Assembly (NCBI RefSeq): GCF_004153225.1
Contig: NZ_SEMB01000002.1
Span: 87,567 to 151,566 of the forward strand
Length of the DNA stretch: 64,000 bases
Source: Sporolactobacillus sp. THM7-7
GTDB lineage: Bacteria; Bacillota; Bacilli; Bacillales; Sporolactobacillaceae
Direction: 5' to 3'
The first letter of the stretch is position 1. Each line of letters opens with the position of its first letter. The position numbers and the translations under genes are program-made. The notes below the pieces were generated by a model. It was not told where the DNA came from. It searched no databases and worked only from the letters and a program-made list of their open reading frames with translations. This document shows, in pieces, positions 28,215 to 37,310 of this stretch.

Positions 28215-29528
28215 TTAAAAACGGTCGATAAATCCGGCCGTCAGCAGCGCCTTGCCGCACAACTTTCCTTCCGTATATAATTCGATATCCAGTTTGCCGC
28301 TACGCCGGGTCATCTCCAGTACCTTTGGAAAGATCATAACCACTTGATCAATTTGCATCGGTTTCAGAAAATAAAACGAAAGATTATCGATAATCAGATC
28401 CCCTTTTCGCAGCTCGTTAAGTGTCCGCCTGCCCGCCATAATCACCATCGACGTCAGAACGCCGTAAGAGAGCGAGCCGAGATAATCGGTCATCTGCGGG
28501 GAAACGACAAATTGAAAGGTGTAGTCGTCTCCGCTCGAGCGGTCGGTCAGACTGGAGGAAATCAGATCTTCAATGGTCTCCCCCATCTGCGGCTGCTGCT
28601 GGATCATTTGAAGTGCTTTGAGCACATCGCGGCGTGTGATAATCCCAAGCAGCTGCTGACGTTCATTAACTACCGGAAGGCACTCAATGCCCTCCCAAAT
28701 CATCTTGTGCGCGGCGGCGGCAACGGAAGTCGACGGATTAACCGTGATCGGGCTTGGAGTCATCGTCTCGCCGATCGTCGCCGCATCCGGATTGCCGATC
28801 ACATCTTTTGTGGTGACCATTCCGATGACCTTCATTCGGGGGCCGACTACCGGAAACCGGCTGTGCGAGGTAGCCCGGTTCAGCTCATACCACCGTTCGG
28901 GCGAATCGTTTTGATTCAGGTAGCGCGTCTTGGAATTGGGAATAAAAATATCGGAAACATGGACGATTTCTTTCTTAATCATTTGGTCATAAATGGCGCG
29001 GTTGATTTTGGCGGCCACCGTAAAAGTATCGTAAGACGTTGAAATGACCGGCAGTTCCATTTTATCAGCCAATCTTTTCGCTTCTTCACTCGTGTCGAAA
29101 CCGCCCGTAACGAGAACGGCCGCCCCCTCTTTGAGCACATAGCGATGGACCGCTTCCCTATTGCCGACAATCATCAGATCATTCGCGCCGACGTAGCGCT
29201 TCATCGCATCCAGCTCCATGGCGCCGATCACAAAGCGATTCAGCGTTTTAGTCAGCCCGTCTCGTCCTCCGAGAACCTGCCCGTCAACCATCTTCACAAC
29301 CGAGCCAAATGTCAGTTTTTCAATATTCCCTTTTTCTTTTTTCTCGATCCGGATCGTTCCGACTCGTTCCACGGTACTGACGAATCCCTGGTTTTCCGCG
29401 TCTTTAATCGCCCGATAAGCCGTCCCTTCACTGACCCGTAGCTTTTTCGCAATCTGTCGGACGGAGATCCGGTTGCCGATTTCAAGGTCCTGAATATATT
29501 TCATAATCTGTTCATGCTTTGTCGCCAT
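28215..29528 (-). CDS. ytoI: YtoI: HTH-DRTGG-CBS-hotdog domain protein
   Basis: The 437-residue product combines a winged HTH (about 1-60, SVRQIAKKLRVSEGTAYRAIKDAENQGF), a DRTGG domain (about 70-190), two CBS motifs (about 195-310, MTPSPITVNPSTSVAAA and LPVVNERQQLLGIITRRDVLKAL) and a C-terminal hotdog thioesterase-like domain (about 330-437). CBS pairs usually bind adenine nucleotides, so a ligand-responsive regulator is likely, but its targets are unknown. ATG at 29528 has a modest GGTGAT. It precedes nrnA as in B. subtilis. Confidence 0.88.
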   Translation of the reverse strand: MATKHEQIMKYIQDLEIGNRISVRQIAKKLRVSEGTAYRAIKDAENQGFVSTVERVGTIRIEKKEKGNIEKLTFGSVVKMVDGQVLGGRDGLTKTLNRFVIGAMELDAMKRYVGANDLMIVGNREAVHRYVLKEGAAVLVTGGFDTSEEAKRLADKMELPVISTSYDTFTVAAKINRAIYDQMIKKEIVHVSDIFIPNSKTRYLNQNDSPERWYELNRATSHSRFPVVGPRMKVIGMVTTKDVIGNPDAATIGETMTPSPITVNPSTSVAAAAHKMIWEGIECLPVVNERQQLLGIITRRDVLKALQMIQQQPQMGETIEDLISSSLTDRSSGDDYTFQFVVSPQMTDYLGSLSYGVLTSMVIMAGRRTLNELRKGDLIIDNLSFYFLKPMQIDQVVMIFPKVLEMTRRSGKLDIELYTEGKLCGKALLTAGFIDRF

Positions 29529-29564
29529 ATCGATCACCAATCTTTCTCGGAAAAAGGCGCCTTT

Positions 29565-30248
29565 TTACAGTTCCATGGATTCTCCCGGTGCCAATACAAC
29601 TCCTTTTCCTCCCAGACTATCCGCGAATGGCCTGGGGTCCTGCCGAATGACGGGGAACGTATTATAATGTATCGGTACGACTTTCCTTGCTTGAACCCAG
29701 TCTGCGGCAACACGGGCATCTTCAGGGCCCATCGTGAAATTGTCGCCGATCGGCAGAAAAGCCAGATCAATATCGTTTCGTTCCCCGATCAGCTTCATGT
29801 CTGAAAAGAGCGCTGTATCGCCAGCATGATAGATCGTTTTGCCGTCAAGGTTAAGCAGGAACCCGGCAGGCATTCCGGCATCGATAATCCGGCGGCTTTC
29901 GGGCTCAGCGACACTCGAACCGTGGAAGGCCAGAGTCATCTTCACCCGACCAAACGGGAAATCATAGCCGCCGCCAATCGACATGCCGTGCGTTTTTAAA
30001 CCCTTCCAGCCAAAATAGGTCGCAAGCTCCGCGATGGCAATCACAAGCGAGCCGTCCCGTTCGGCAATCGGCTGCGTATCCTCGATGTGATCCGAATGAC
30101 CATGGGTCAGAAGAATGGCATCAATTTTCGGCAAGTCGCCGATCGACGTCCCGGCAAGGCCGTTCCCGGTAATAAAAGGATCAATCAGCAAGTTGGCTTT
30201 ATCCGTCTCAAACAGTACCGTCGAATGGCCGATGTATGTTATACGCAT
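29565..30248 (-). CDS. ytkL: Metal-dependent hydrolase YtkL (UPF0173, beta-lactamase fold)
   Basis: The 227-residue product starts [14 protein letters not shown] after GGGGGG. The metallo-hydrolase motif [12 protein letters not shown] and further ligands ([20 protein letters not shown]) are intact. The UPF0173 family lacks a settled substrate. It lies 36 bp upstream of ytoI on the same strand, probably cotranscribed. Confidence 0.9.
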   Translation of the reverse strand: MRITYIGHSTVLFETDKANLLIDPFITGNGLAGTSIGDLPKIDAILLTHGHSDHIEDTQPIAERDGSLVIAIAELATYFGWKGLKTHGMSIGGGYDFPFGRVKMTLAFHGSSVAEPESRRIIDAGMPAGFLLNLDGKTIYHAGDTALFSDMKLIGERNDIDLAFLPIGDNFTMGPEDARVAADWVQARKVVPIHYNTFPVIRQDPRPFADSLGGKGVVLAPGESMEL

Positions 30249-30460
30249 GCTTTTCCCCCCAATTATAAAAACGCTTATTTTATTATACACCACATCCCAT
30301 TAAATTCGAAAAGACAAAAGTTTCGGGGTAAGTCAAGTAATTGTGAGTATCTTTTTGATCCCTTTAAATACAAAATCATTTTTTGTTTTAAAAATAAGCC
30401 GTTTTCGATTTTGTCCTAATCCGCTGGGAACCCTTTTTGATTCGTCCGTGTTCTCGATTA

Positions 30461-30628
30461 TTGTTGTTTTTTTAGGTTTATTTCTCATGCCGCTGCCGGA
30501 CGCTCGCTTGCCGCGGGCGATCCAGGAGCCTCCTCGGCAAGCCGCAGCCTGCGGGGTCTCCTTCGGCTCGCTCTCCCGCAGGCGTCTCGCATCCTCCGCG
30601 GCATGGGCTTTGCTTCCAAAAACAACAT
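30461..30628. repeat. GC-rich structured intergenic repeat
   Basis: In the 592-bp gap between ytkL and pepQ, three inverted pairs occur. The outer pair is TTGTTGTTTTT (30461) with CAAAAACAAC (30617). Within it lie two adjacent hairpins, CTTGCCG/CGGCAAG (about 30509-30541) and CCTGCGGG/CCCGCAGG (about 30549-30583). It also has GGTCTCCTTCGGCTCGC, wording I recall from repeats abundant between genes of Bacillus halodurans and relatives (from memory). No reading frame of note. The remainder of the gap (30249-30460, 30629-30790) is AT-rich and unremarkable. Confidence 0.7.
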
Positions 30629-30840
30629 GGGATGAAAACAGAATCTTCGATTAAAAAACGTTGAACCTTTTGATTAGCCTGAATCCAAAATCAGTACACC
30701 CACATACATTTTACTTACCCAGGTGCAGAGGCTGAGGATTGCCGGCCGGAAAATCTCCCGTATTTTTTCGTCTATCGTCGGCCGCTCGAACGCTGTTTTG
30801 TGATACAGTTAAGATATCATGTGAACTGGAGTGACCTTTT

Positions 30841-31935
30841 TTGACTGAAAAAATCAAAAAAATCAAGCAGTGGCTGGAAAAGAATGATTCGCGACTCGCC
30901 TATATTACGGACCCTACCAATATTTTTTACCTGACCGGTTTCAAATGCAACCCGCATGAACGGTTTCTCGGGCTCTTTGTATTTCCCGAAGACGAACCGT
31001 TCATCGTTTGCCCGGAACTGGAAGTCGGCCAGGCGCGCGCCGCTTTTGCAGGAAAAGTCATTGGCTATCGAGACGATCAGGATCCCTGGGCCGCGGTCGG
31101 GAAAGCTTTGGATAAGAAAAAACAGAACGGAGAAAAGATAGCTATCGAGCCAAGCACCCTCCCTTATAAAAATGCCGTGATTTTATCGGATTTATATGAG
31201 AGCCCTGCTTTTATTTCGATTGAAGGCCTGCTTTCGTCGATGCGAAGCGTTAAAAGCCGGGCAGAACTTGACGCCATGAAAAAAGCGGGTGAAATCGCAG
31301 ACTATGCCGTTCAGATCGGGGTAAATGCCATAAAAAAGGGAAGAACGGAGCGAGCCATCATTGCCGAAATTGAATATGAACTGGCGAAACACGGATATTC
31401 GGAGATGGCTTTCGATACGATGGTGCTTACCGGAGAAAACAGCGCCGCCCCGCATGGTTATCCGGGTACACGGCAAATCAAAGAAGGCGACTTTGTTCTC
31501 TTTGATCTCGGGGTTGTCGTCAACGGCTATTGTTCGGACATTACGCGAACCGTATGTTATAAACACGCTACAGACGATCAGATAAAAATCTACAATACAT
31601 GCCTTCAAGCAAATAGGGCGGCCATTCAGGTTGTTCGAAAAGGGCTGCGCATCGGCGATCTTGACGGAACAGCCAGAAAGGTTATTTCGGAAGCCGGCTA
31701 CGGACATTATTTCACCCATCGGCTCGGACACGGCCTCGGCCTCGGAGAGCATGAAGCGCCTTCTATGAGCGCCGACAACGACAAGACGCTGACGACCGGC
31801 ATGGTCTTTACCATTGAACCAGGCATCTATGTCCCGGACCTCGGCGGCGTTCGCATCGAAGACGATATATATCTCAGCGAGGATGGACCCGTGACGCTGA
31901 CTCATTACTCGAAAGACTTGCAAATTATCCAATAA
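30841..31935 (+). CDS. pepQ: Xaa-Pro dipeptidase (M24 family)
   Basis: This metallopeptidase cleaves X-Pro dipeptides. The 364-residue product has a creatinase-like N-domain (about 1-130) and a pita-bread catalytic domain with the metal ligands in DLGVVVNGYCSDITRT (two Asp), GHGLGLGEHEAPSM (His), MVFTIEPGIYVPDLGGVRIEDD (two Glu). It starts at TTG after TGGAGTGAC. A strong terminator follows. It is isolated on the plus strand between minus-strand genes. Confidence 0.92.
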   Translation: MTEKIKKIKQWLEKNDSRLAYITDPTNIFYLTGFKCNPHERFLGLFVFPEDEPFIVCPELEVGQARAAFAGKVIGYRDDQDPWAAVGKALDKKKQNGEKIAIEPSTLPYKNAVILSDLYESPAFISIEGLLSSMRSVKSRAELDAMKKAGEIADYAVQIGVNAIKKGRTERAIIAEIEYELAKHGYSEMAFDTMVLTGENSAAPHGYPGTRQIKEGDFVLFDLGVVVNGYCSDITRTVCYKHATDDQIKIYNTCLQANRAAIQVVRKGLRIGDLDGTARKVISEAGYGHYFTHRLGHGLGLGEHEAPSMSADNDKTLTTGMVFTIEPGIYVPDLGGVRIEDDIYLSEDGPVTLTHYSKDLQIIQ

Positions 31936-31938
31936 GAG

Positions 31939-31968
31939 AGCGTTCAAAAAAATCCGGAAAAATAGCTG
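31939..31968 (+). repeat. Solo left end of the TTCGAAAA element (after pepQ)
   Basis: GAGCGTTCAAAAAAATCCGGAAAAATAGCTGC matches the left 28 bases of the dispersed element (as at 33003: ATTCAAAAAGTCCGGGAAAAGGGCTGC, written here in two parts). It is followed immediately by the pepQ terminator rather than the element core, so it looks like a truncated copy or an exaptation. Confidence 0.5.
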
Positions 31969-32001
31969 CCCCCGTTTTCTTGGAGAGCGGGGGCCTCTTT
32001 T
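31966..32001. terminator. Terminator between convergent pepQ and GT8 genes
   Basis: GCCCCCG and CGGGGGC form a GC-rich stem around a TTTTCTTGGAGAG loop, with CTCTTTT after it on the plus strand. It sits 30 bp after the pepQ stop. Confidence 0.85.
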
Positions 32002-32055
32002 GCAAAAAAAGGGAAGACACGTCCGGATCGCTTATCGTATGCTGCGGGGGACGCT

Positions 32056-32898
32056 TCAGTAGACCCGCTCCCGGGTTTCATCGAGAGACAGCGCTCTTGC
32101 GTATTGACGGAAGAATGCGCCAAGAGCGCCTTTATAAGTCCCTTTCCACGGTTTCTGTTTGCCGCAGTAATGAATGAAGACCGTGTTTTCTTTAATCCAC
32201 TCGATATCGCCGAGCCTACTGTTTGTCAGCGAGAATTTTTGAAGTCCAAAGTATCTGGCATCATAGTTGTAATAAGCACCGGAGACAGGAATAATTTTAT
32301 CCCAATACAGGGCGTTAAACACATCCTGATCCGGGAGCAGGAGCTTTTGACTATGTTCCTCAATGAAGTCGAAAATTCGCCGCACCGAGTCCTCCTTTTT
32401 CAGGCTGGACACATTCATCAAGAGAACCCCCGTGTTAAAATATCCTTTCGCTTTCGGCGTTTTCAGACGTATCCGATTGAAAGGCCTTGCCATCTTGACG
32501 GGAAATTCATGTTCCGAGGCGATAAAATAAGCGCTGTGAAACGATTTGCGGTATAATGCGCCAATTGAGTTCAATACAATAATATCCGGATCAAGATAAA
32601 GAATACGATCCACATGACCCGGCAGATAACGGTAAGCAATCAGCCGGTAATACATTTCGGAAGTAAAATGTTTGATGACAGCGGCTTTCTTGAAAATCGA
32701 TGGTTCGACAAAAAGCGGAACAAAAGAGTGACCATGGTCTGAAATAAAGGAATCAAGGTCCATTAAATCGACTTCCGTCACACCGGAATGCATCATATAA
32801 ATCGAAAAACGATCGCTTGGATTGTTTTCAAAAAGCGACTTCAGCATCACTTTCAGCGGATAAAGGTAATTCGCATTCAGTGCCACAAGAATATTCAT
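32056..32898 (-). CDS. Glycosyltransferase family 8 protein
   Basis: The 280-residue product begins MNILVALNANYLYPLKVMLKSL, typical of GT8 retaining glycosyltransferases (general stress protein A/LPS galactosyltransferase type). The metal-binding DxD is in RILYLDPDIIVLNS (about 104-106); further motifs are GYFNTGVLLMNV, LPDQDVFNAL and FIHYCGKQKPWKG with the C-terminal HxxGxxKPW. It probably transfers a hexose to a surface polymer; donor and acceptor are unknown. ATG follows GAGGGAG, and a TTG one codon earlier is possible. It is flanked by repeat-element sequence on both sides and is absent from the B. subtilis order here. Confidence 0.85.
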   Translation of the reverse strand: MNILVALNANYLYPLKVMLKSLFENNPSDRFSIYMMHSGVTEVDLMDLDSFISDHGHSFVPLFVEPSIFKKAAVIKHFTSEMYYRLIAYRYLPGHVDRILYLDPDIIVLNSIGALYRKSFHSAYFIASEHEFPVKMARPFNRIRLKTPKAKGYFNTGVLLMNVSSLKKEDSVRRIFDFIEEHSQKLLLPDQDVFNALYWDKIIPVSGAYYNYDARYFGLQKFSLTNSRLGDIEWIKENTVFIHYCGKQKPWKGTYKGALGAFFRQYARALSLDETRERVY

Positions 32899-33002
32899 CA
32901 AAAGCAGCTCCCTCTGTCATCTACAGCTCTCTGATCGAATTCATCAGGCAGGCGGTTAACCCGGTCTCAGGCAACGGACATCGATCTGGTGCTTTTAGAG
33001 GA

Positions 33003-33146
33003 TATTCAAAAAGTCCGGGAAAAGGGCTGCCCGATCTCACGCCCGCTTACTATTACGCCTCACGTACTTTGTTTATACGCTCCGGGATCAAAGCTGCGCT
33101 TTCTCGACTTCTCGACCTTTTTGTTCTCCCTTTCGAGCCGGCTCTA
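33003..33146 (+). repeat. Intergenic repeat element, copy B (between GT8 gene and ackA)
   Basis: It runs from TATTCAAAAAGTCCGGG at 33003 to CTTTCGAGCCGGCTCTA ending 33146. The core reads CGCCTCACGTACTTTGTTTATACGC: the outer hairpin pair is C-G where copy A has T-A. The right terminus supplies the ackA stop codon. The rest of the 32902-33143 gap carries nothing else I recognise. Confidence 0.75.
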
Positions 33147-34415
33147 TCTTCCTGATGCCTGGCTGTCATTTTTACTCGATGGATACGACGTGCTCTCCGA
33201 ATAAGAAGAGGCATGAAATGCTCGGCTTTGCTTTGAGAGACGGACGGTGTCTCTTGCGATCATGACTTCTTCGTTTGTCGGGATCACCATGATTTTGACC
33301 GGTGAATGAGACGCATTGATAAACGCCTCTTTCCCGCCTATTTTATTCCTTTCTGGGTCGCAGTATACACCCATGAATTCCAATCCTTCAAGAATCCGTC
33401 CACGTATCATCGCGCTATGTTCGCCAATTCCGGCTGTAAAAATAATGGCGTCAACGCCCGACATCTTCGCCGCATAGGAACCGATAAATTTATGAATGCG
33501 TTCGGCAAAAATGTCGATGGCTAGCTTTGCCCGCTTGTTGCCCCGTTTTGCTTCCTTCTCGATGTCGCGCAAGTCGCTGGAAAAACCGGAGATCCCCAGC
33601 ATCCCGCTTTTTTTATTCAGCACGTTGATGACTTCATTCGCGTTCATTCCCGTTTTGTCCATAATATAGGGAATCAGCGCGGGATCGATGTCACCGGAAC
33701 GGGTGCCCATCGTCACTCCGGCCAGCGGTGTGAACCCCATCGAAGTATCAATGGAGCGGCCGCCCTTGACAGCCGTAACACTCGCCCCATTGCCAAGATG
33801 ACAGGAAATCAACCTGAGTTGCTCAATGGGCCGTTTCAGCATTTCGGCGGCACGCAGCGTCACGTACTTGTGACTGGTTCCGTGAAACCCGTATTTTCGA
33901 GCACCATAATCTGTATAGTATTGATACGGAATGCTGTATAAGTATGCCTCGCTGTCCATCGTCTGGTGAAAGGCCGTATCGAAAACAACCACCTCTGGAA
34001 CATCGGGAAGCACTTCGCGGAATGCTTTGATACCCACTAGGTTCGCCGGGTTGTGCAGCGGAGCGAGTTCGGAAAGGTTTTCGATTTTCCGGATCACTTC
34101 ATCCGTAACCAATACCGAATCGTCAAACATTTCCCCGCCGTGAACGACACGATTGCCGATCCCGTCGATCTCTTTCAGAGAATGGATGATACAAAGCGAC
34201 GTCAGTTTGTGCAGCAGTTCCTGCACCGCCGCTTCATGATCGGGAATAAATGTGGTTTCCTGCTTCTTTTCCCCGTTAACACTGATCGTAAAAATCGAAT
34301 CAGGCAGACCGATCCGCTCTACCGCCCCCTTCGTAATCAACGTTTCCGCCGGCATGTTAAGAAGTTGGAATTTCAATGATGAACTGCCCGCATTGATCGC
34401 CATAATTTTTGCCAT
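33144..34415 (-). CDS. ackA: Acetate kinase
   Basis: It converts acetyl phosphate and ADP to acetate and ATP (and the reverse). The 423-residue product opens [19 protein letters not shown] and carries [16 protein letters not shown], the catalytic [24 protein letters not shown] and the adenosine loop [12 protein letters not shown]. Bacillus homologues end near ARDVVRLAK at about 395. Here a serine-rich extension of about 27 residues ([19 protein letters not shown]..) follows and ends at a TAG inside repeat copy B. The start has an imperfect AAGGA/AAAGGGA signal. Confidence 0.95.
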   Translation of the reverse strand: MAKIMAINAGSSSLKFQLLNMPAETLITKGAVERIGLPDSIFTISVNGEKKQETTFIPDHEAAVQELLHKLTSLCIIHSLKEIDGIGNRVVHGGEMFDDSVLVTDEVIRKIENLSELAPLHNPANLVGIKAFREVLPDVPEVVVFDTAFHQTMDSEAYLYSIPYQYYTDYGARKYGFHGTSHKYVTLRAAEMLKRPIEQLRLISCHLGNGASVTAVKGGRSIDTSMGFTPLAGVTMGTRSGDIDPALIPYIMDKTGMNANEVINVLNKKSGMLGISGFSSDLRDIEKEAKRGNKRAKLAIDIFAERIHKFIGSYAAKMSGVDAIIFTAGIGEHSAMIRGRILEGLEFMGVYCDPERNKIGGKEAFINASHSPVKIMVIPTNEEVMIARDTVRLSKQSRAFHASSYSESTSYPSSKNDSQASGR

Positions 34416-34441
34416 ATTCCTTCATCCCTTTATCGTCTTGA

Positions 34442-35413
34442 TTACAGTCGACGCGCAAACCAATCATCCATTTTCCGCATGAACCGGCGAAGCTCCTCTT
34501 GATTAGAGAAAGACGGCATTTCAGCCAGAAGCGCCTGATTGGCCTGTGCGGTCTCCCTCTCTTTTTTCTGAAGGAGAAGCACGCTCTTAGCCGCTTCCTG
34601 ATTTTTGAAAAGCGAGAGCGGCAGCTGCAGAAGGGCAAGAATGACCGCATGACGATGAATAAACCGGTGAAAATGGCGTTCCCTATCCTCCGAAAACAGC
34701 CGGTTGGGGATCAAATAGAGCAAGTATCCCGAGTCTTTGAGCGCTTTTATCCCCTGCTCAATAAATAGGAAATGCGTATACGCCTTTCCTCCGATTTCAT
34801 TCAGTTCGTACGTTTCCGCAGTCTTCTTATCCGGGTAAATCCCGACCGGGACGTCACAGACTACAATATCGCAAGGCTCGATTAATAGCGGCTTGAGTCC
34901 GTCCTGATGGAAAAAATGGATATCCTTCTGCTGCAAATTGGCATTCGTCACAGCCAGATTCAGAAGCAAGCCGTCCGTATCCGCACCGTATGCGGCCACG
35001 TCTTCGGCTTTTGCCTGATTCATAATCCCGGTCAGGAGGTTCGCCGTGCCGACCGCCGGATCGAGAACCGAAAAAGGGCGTTCATTCATGAGCAGCGAGA
35101 CGATATGGCCAAACAAAAGAACGAGGCTGTCCGGTGTCAGCTCATGATTCGGAAGGTGCGCCTCCTTCATTCCTTTTAAAATCGCAAGCTGAAACGCGCG
35201 GCGTATCTCTTCCGCGGTCATGCCTTCATGAAAAAAGTGCGCATAAAGGGTTTCCAGTTCCTTTTTAATCCCTTCTTCGCCAATTCGATCTTCGTATATA
35301 TATCGCCCGGTCGCCGAGAGCGCTTCTAAATAAGGAATCTGGCGCTGCTTTTTTATAAGTATAGAAGATTGATTCAGTATTGAAAACAATTCGCTTACCG
35401 TTGTCGTTTGCAA
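34442..35413 (-). CDS. ytxK: SAM-dependent methyltransferase YtxK
   Basis: This 323-residue protein resembles type I restriction adenine methyltransferases. The SAM site is SVLDPAVGTANLLTGIM (about residues 114-130), and VVCDVPVGIYPDKK stands where NPPY would be in DNA methylases, so DNA methylation is doubtful. The TTG start has GGGGGAAAG upstream. It precedes ackA by 26 bp and follows tpx, the B. subtilis order tpx-ytxK-ackA. Function unknown. Confidence 0.85.
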   Translation of the reverse strand: MQTTTVSELFSILNQSSILIKKQRQIPYLEALSATGRYIYEDRIGEEGIKKELETLYAHFFHEGMTAEEIRRAFQLAILKGMKEAHLPNHELTPDSLVLLFGHIVSLLMNERPFSVLDPAVGTANLLTGIMNQAKAEDVAAYGADTDGLLLNLAVTNANLQQKDIHFFHQDGLKPLLIEPCDIVVCDVPVGIYPDKKTAETYELNEIGGKAYTHFLFIEQGIKALKDSGYLLYLIPNRLFSEDRERHFHRFIHRHAVILALLQLPLSLFKNQEAAKSVLLLQKKERETAQANQALLAEMPSFSNQEELRRFMRKMDDWFARRL

Positions 35414-35476
35414 AACTACTTTCCCCCAAACAAGAAATAAAACGCTTACACAACCAGAGACACGTCGGGTGGATTA

Positions 35477-35971
35477 CTACGCATTTTTCGCTGCTTCGAT
35501 CGCCGCAGTATAATCCGGATGATGCGTCACTTCATCGACGTATTCCGTATAAACAACCCGATCCGAAGAATCGACGACAAAAACGGCTCGGGCGAGCAAA
35601 CGAAATCCTTTCATGACCGCGCCGTACGCCTTACCAAAAGAAAGATCGCGGTGATCGGACAGCGTGACCGCGTCATCCAGGCCGGCAGCCCCGCACCATC
35701 GGCTTTGCGCAAAAGGCAGATCCACGCTGACTGTGATCACGGTTACACCGTCAAGCCTTGTGGCTTCCTCATTAAAGCGCCGGGTTTCGGCATCGCATAC
35801 ACCCGTATCCAGGGACGGAACCGAGGCTAGAATTCGAACGCCCGAATAGTCGTTAAGCTTTTTTTCGTTCCATTCACGATCCAGAACCGTAAAATCTGGA
35901 GCCGTATCGCCAACGTGAACCGATTTTCCCAGCAGTTCCACCGGTTTTCCGCCAAACGCCACGCTTACCAT
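35477..35971 (-). CDS. tpx: Thiol peroxidase Tpx
   Basis: This atypical 2-Cys peroxiredoxin reduces hydroperoxides with thioredoxin. The 164-residue product has the peroxidatic cysteine in ASVPSLDTGVCDAETRRFNEEA (about residue 59) and the resolving cysteine in SRWCGAAGL (about 93), plus the TAPDFTVLD lead. AGAAGGAG precedes the ATG. A promoter is visible just upstream. Confidence 0.96.
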   Translation of the reverse strand: MVSVAFGGKPVELLGKSVHVGDTAPDFTVLDREWNEKKLNDYSGVRILASVPSLDTGVCDAETRRFNEEATRLDGVTVITVSVDLPFAQSRWCGAAGLDDAVTLSDHRDLSFGKAYGAVMKGFRLLARAVFVVDSSDRVVYTEYVDEVTHHPDYTAAIEAAKNA

Positions 35972-35992
35972 AACAAACCACTCCTTCTACAT

Positions 35993-36022
35993 ATTATACG
36001 TTTAATGTTAGTGGTATCGCAA
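35993..36022 (-). promoter_or_regulatory. Promoter of tpx
   Basis: TTGCGA and TATAAT are 18 nt apart on the minus strand, 21 nt before the tpx start codon. The -10 is perfect and the -35 keeps four of six bases. Confidence 0.6.
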
Positions 36023-36150
36023 TAAGAATACAAGCCGTACGGATAATCATCCCGTCTCGCTCCCTAAGAGAAACACTATGTATATACGTTGCGGTACGCT
36101 TAAAGTTTCATTGAAGAGTCTGCTTGTCAATAAACGTGTTCCTGTTCATG

Positions 36151-36188
36151 AAAAATACCAGCCCGAAAAAGGATCCGGCTGGTATTTG
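36151..36188. terminator. Terminator after ytfJ
   Basis: AAATACCAGCC pairs with GGCTGGTATTT around CGAAAAAGGATCC. On the minus strand it is followed by TTTCATG, so T-tract support is short, but the 11-bp stem is perfect. It separates ytfIJ from tpx. Confidence 0.75.
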
Positions 36189-36220
36189 ATGTATCGTGGA
36201 AAAGAAGAGGCCTCTCCCCT

Positions 36221-36706
36221 CTAAAAATCCGCGTCCGTCCACTCAATACTGCCCCTTCGTTTATTCTTCCCCTGTTTTGACTGATGGGCATCCTGGCCGC
36301 TTCCTCCTGTCTGTTCCATGATTTCCTTCACTTTCTCTACAGTCTGAGGGGCAAGGTCGATCAGCCGCTCGTAAAGATGGGTATTATTGTCCAGATGAAC
36401 CGTTTTAACGCCTCTCGGTCCGATAATCAGGAAGGCGATCGGCGTGATCGAGACGCCTCCCCCGGTTCCGCCGCCAAAGGGGAGATACGCTTCCGTCTCT
36501 TCATCAGGCGTCTCGTCGGGATTTTCATTTTTTGTATTAAACTCGCTGCCTCCGGCGACAAACCCGAAACCGACTCTGGAGATCGTCACGATCATATGCC
36601 CGTCTTCCGTCTGTATCGGATCACTGATAATGGTTCCGACATCGATCATGGACTGAAGACTTTCCAAAGCCGTTTTCATTAAACCTTGTATCGGGTGATC
36701 AGTCAT
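36221..36706 (-). CDS. ytfJ: Sporulation protein YtfJ
   Basis: The 161-residue YtfJ-family protein has VGTIISDPIQTEDGHMIVTISRVGFGFVAGGSEF and the glycine-rich LPFGGGTGGGVSITPIAFLIIGPRGVKTVHL. YtfJ is a SigF-dependent forespore protein in B. subtilis; its molecular role is unknown. GAGGGAGAAGGA precedes the ATG, which overlaps the end of ytfI by 8 bp. Confidence 0.9.
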   Translation of the reverse strand: MTDHPIQGLMKTALESLQSMIDVGTIISDPIQTEDGHMIVTISRVGFGFVAGGSEFNTKNENPDETPDEETEAYLPFGGGTGGGVSITPIAFLIIGPRGVKTVHLDNNTHLYERLIDLAPQTVEKVKEIMEQTGGSGQDAHQSKQGKNKRRGSIEWTDADF

Positions 36707-37310
36707 TTCCTTCTCCCTCTTTCATCAGTTGCCTGATTTTTCTTATGATAACCATAGTCTCCCCTACTTTAAGTGTGATCATGCATGACAATCGGGAAGT
36801 CAGGTACTCTTCCTGAAAAACGGGAACCACATGAATGCGGGTATTCCCGTCAATTAGCTCGCTGAACGGCAGCAGGACAACCGATTTCGCGGACCGGATC
36901 AGTCCGCAAATTATCGCTGTCCGATGCGCCTCGCCCAGACCGCACGACGTATTCCATGAAAGATCGTGGAAAAGCGGATCCCTTGACGAACGCAGCACTC
37001 GAAGCAATCGCACGGCAAACCGACTAGCTACTTTCCAATTACGGAATGGCAGAGAAACATTTTCTTCTTCCCCTTCCGTTCCGGCCTGTTTCTTTTTCGC
37101 CATCTGTTTGACCAGCCGGTCCAGATCCTTTTCGGTCAGCCGAATGAACCATCGCTCTTTGTTCCAGAAATAGACGTGAACGATAAATTCAAAACGCTCC
37201 GGACTCGCGAAACAGCTCAAACGCAGAGACAGCGTACTTTTTAAAACAATGGCGATGCAGGCGAATAGCGCCAGAATCAAAACAATAAAAATAATAAAGT
37301 AAAAGAACAT
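36699..37310 (-). CDS. ytfI: DUF2953 protein YtfI
   Basis: This 203-residue protein has one N-terminal membrane segment (about 3-27, FYFIIFIVLILALFACIAIVL) and a soluble domain typical of DUF2953 (LSWNTSCGLGEAHRTAIICGLI). It is always next to ytfJ in spore formers, suggesting a shared sporulation role, but its biochemistry is unknown. AAGGA lies 9 nt before the ATG. Confidence 0.85.
   Translation of the reverse strand: MFFYFIIFIVLILALFACIAIVLKSTLSLRLSCFASPERFEFIVHVYFWNKERWFIRLTEKDLDRLVKQMAKKKQAGTEGEEENVSLPFRNWKVASRFAVRLLRVLRSSRDPLFHDLSWNTSCGLGEAHRTAIICGLIRSAKSVVLLPFSELIDGNTRIHVVPVFQEEYLTSRLSCMITLKVGETMVIIRKIRQLMKEGEGND

Noticed and set aside
34442-35413. YtxK as a restriction-modification DNA methyltransferase
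   Set aside because: The NPPY catalytic motif is replaced by DVPVG and there is no restriction partner; the gene is a conserved housekeeping neighbour of ackA.
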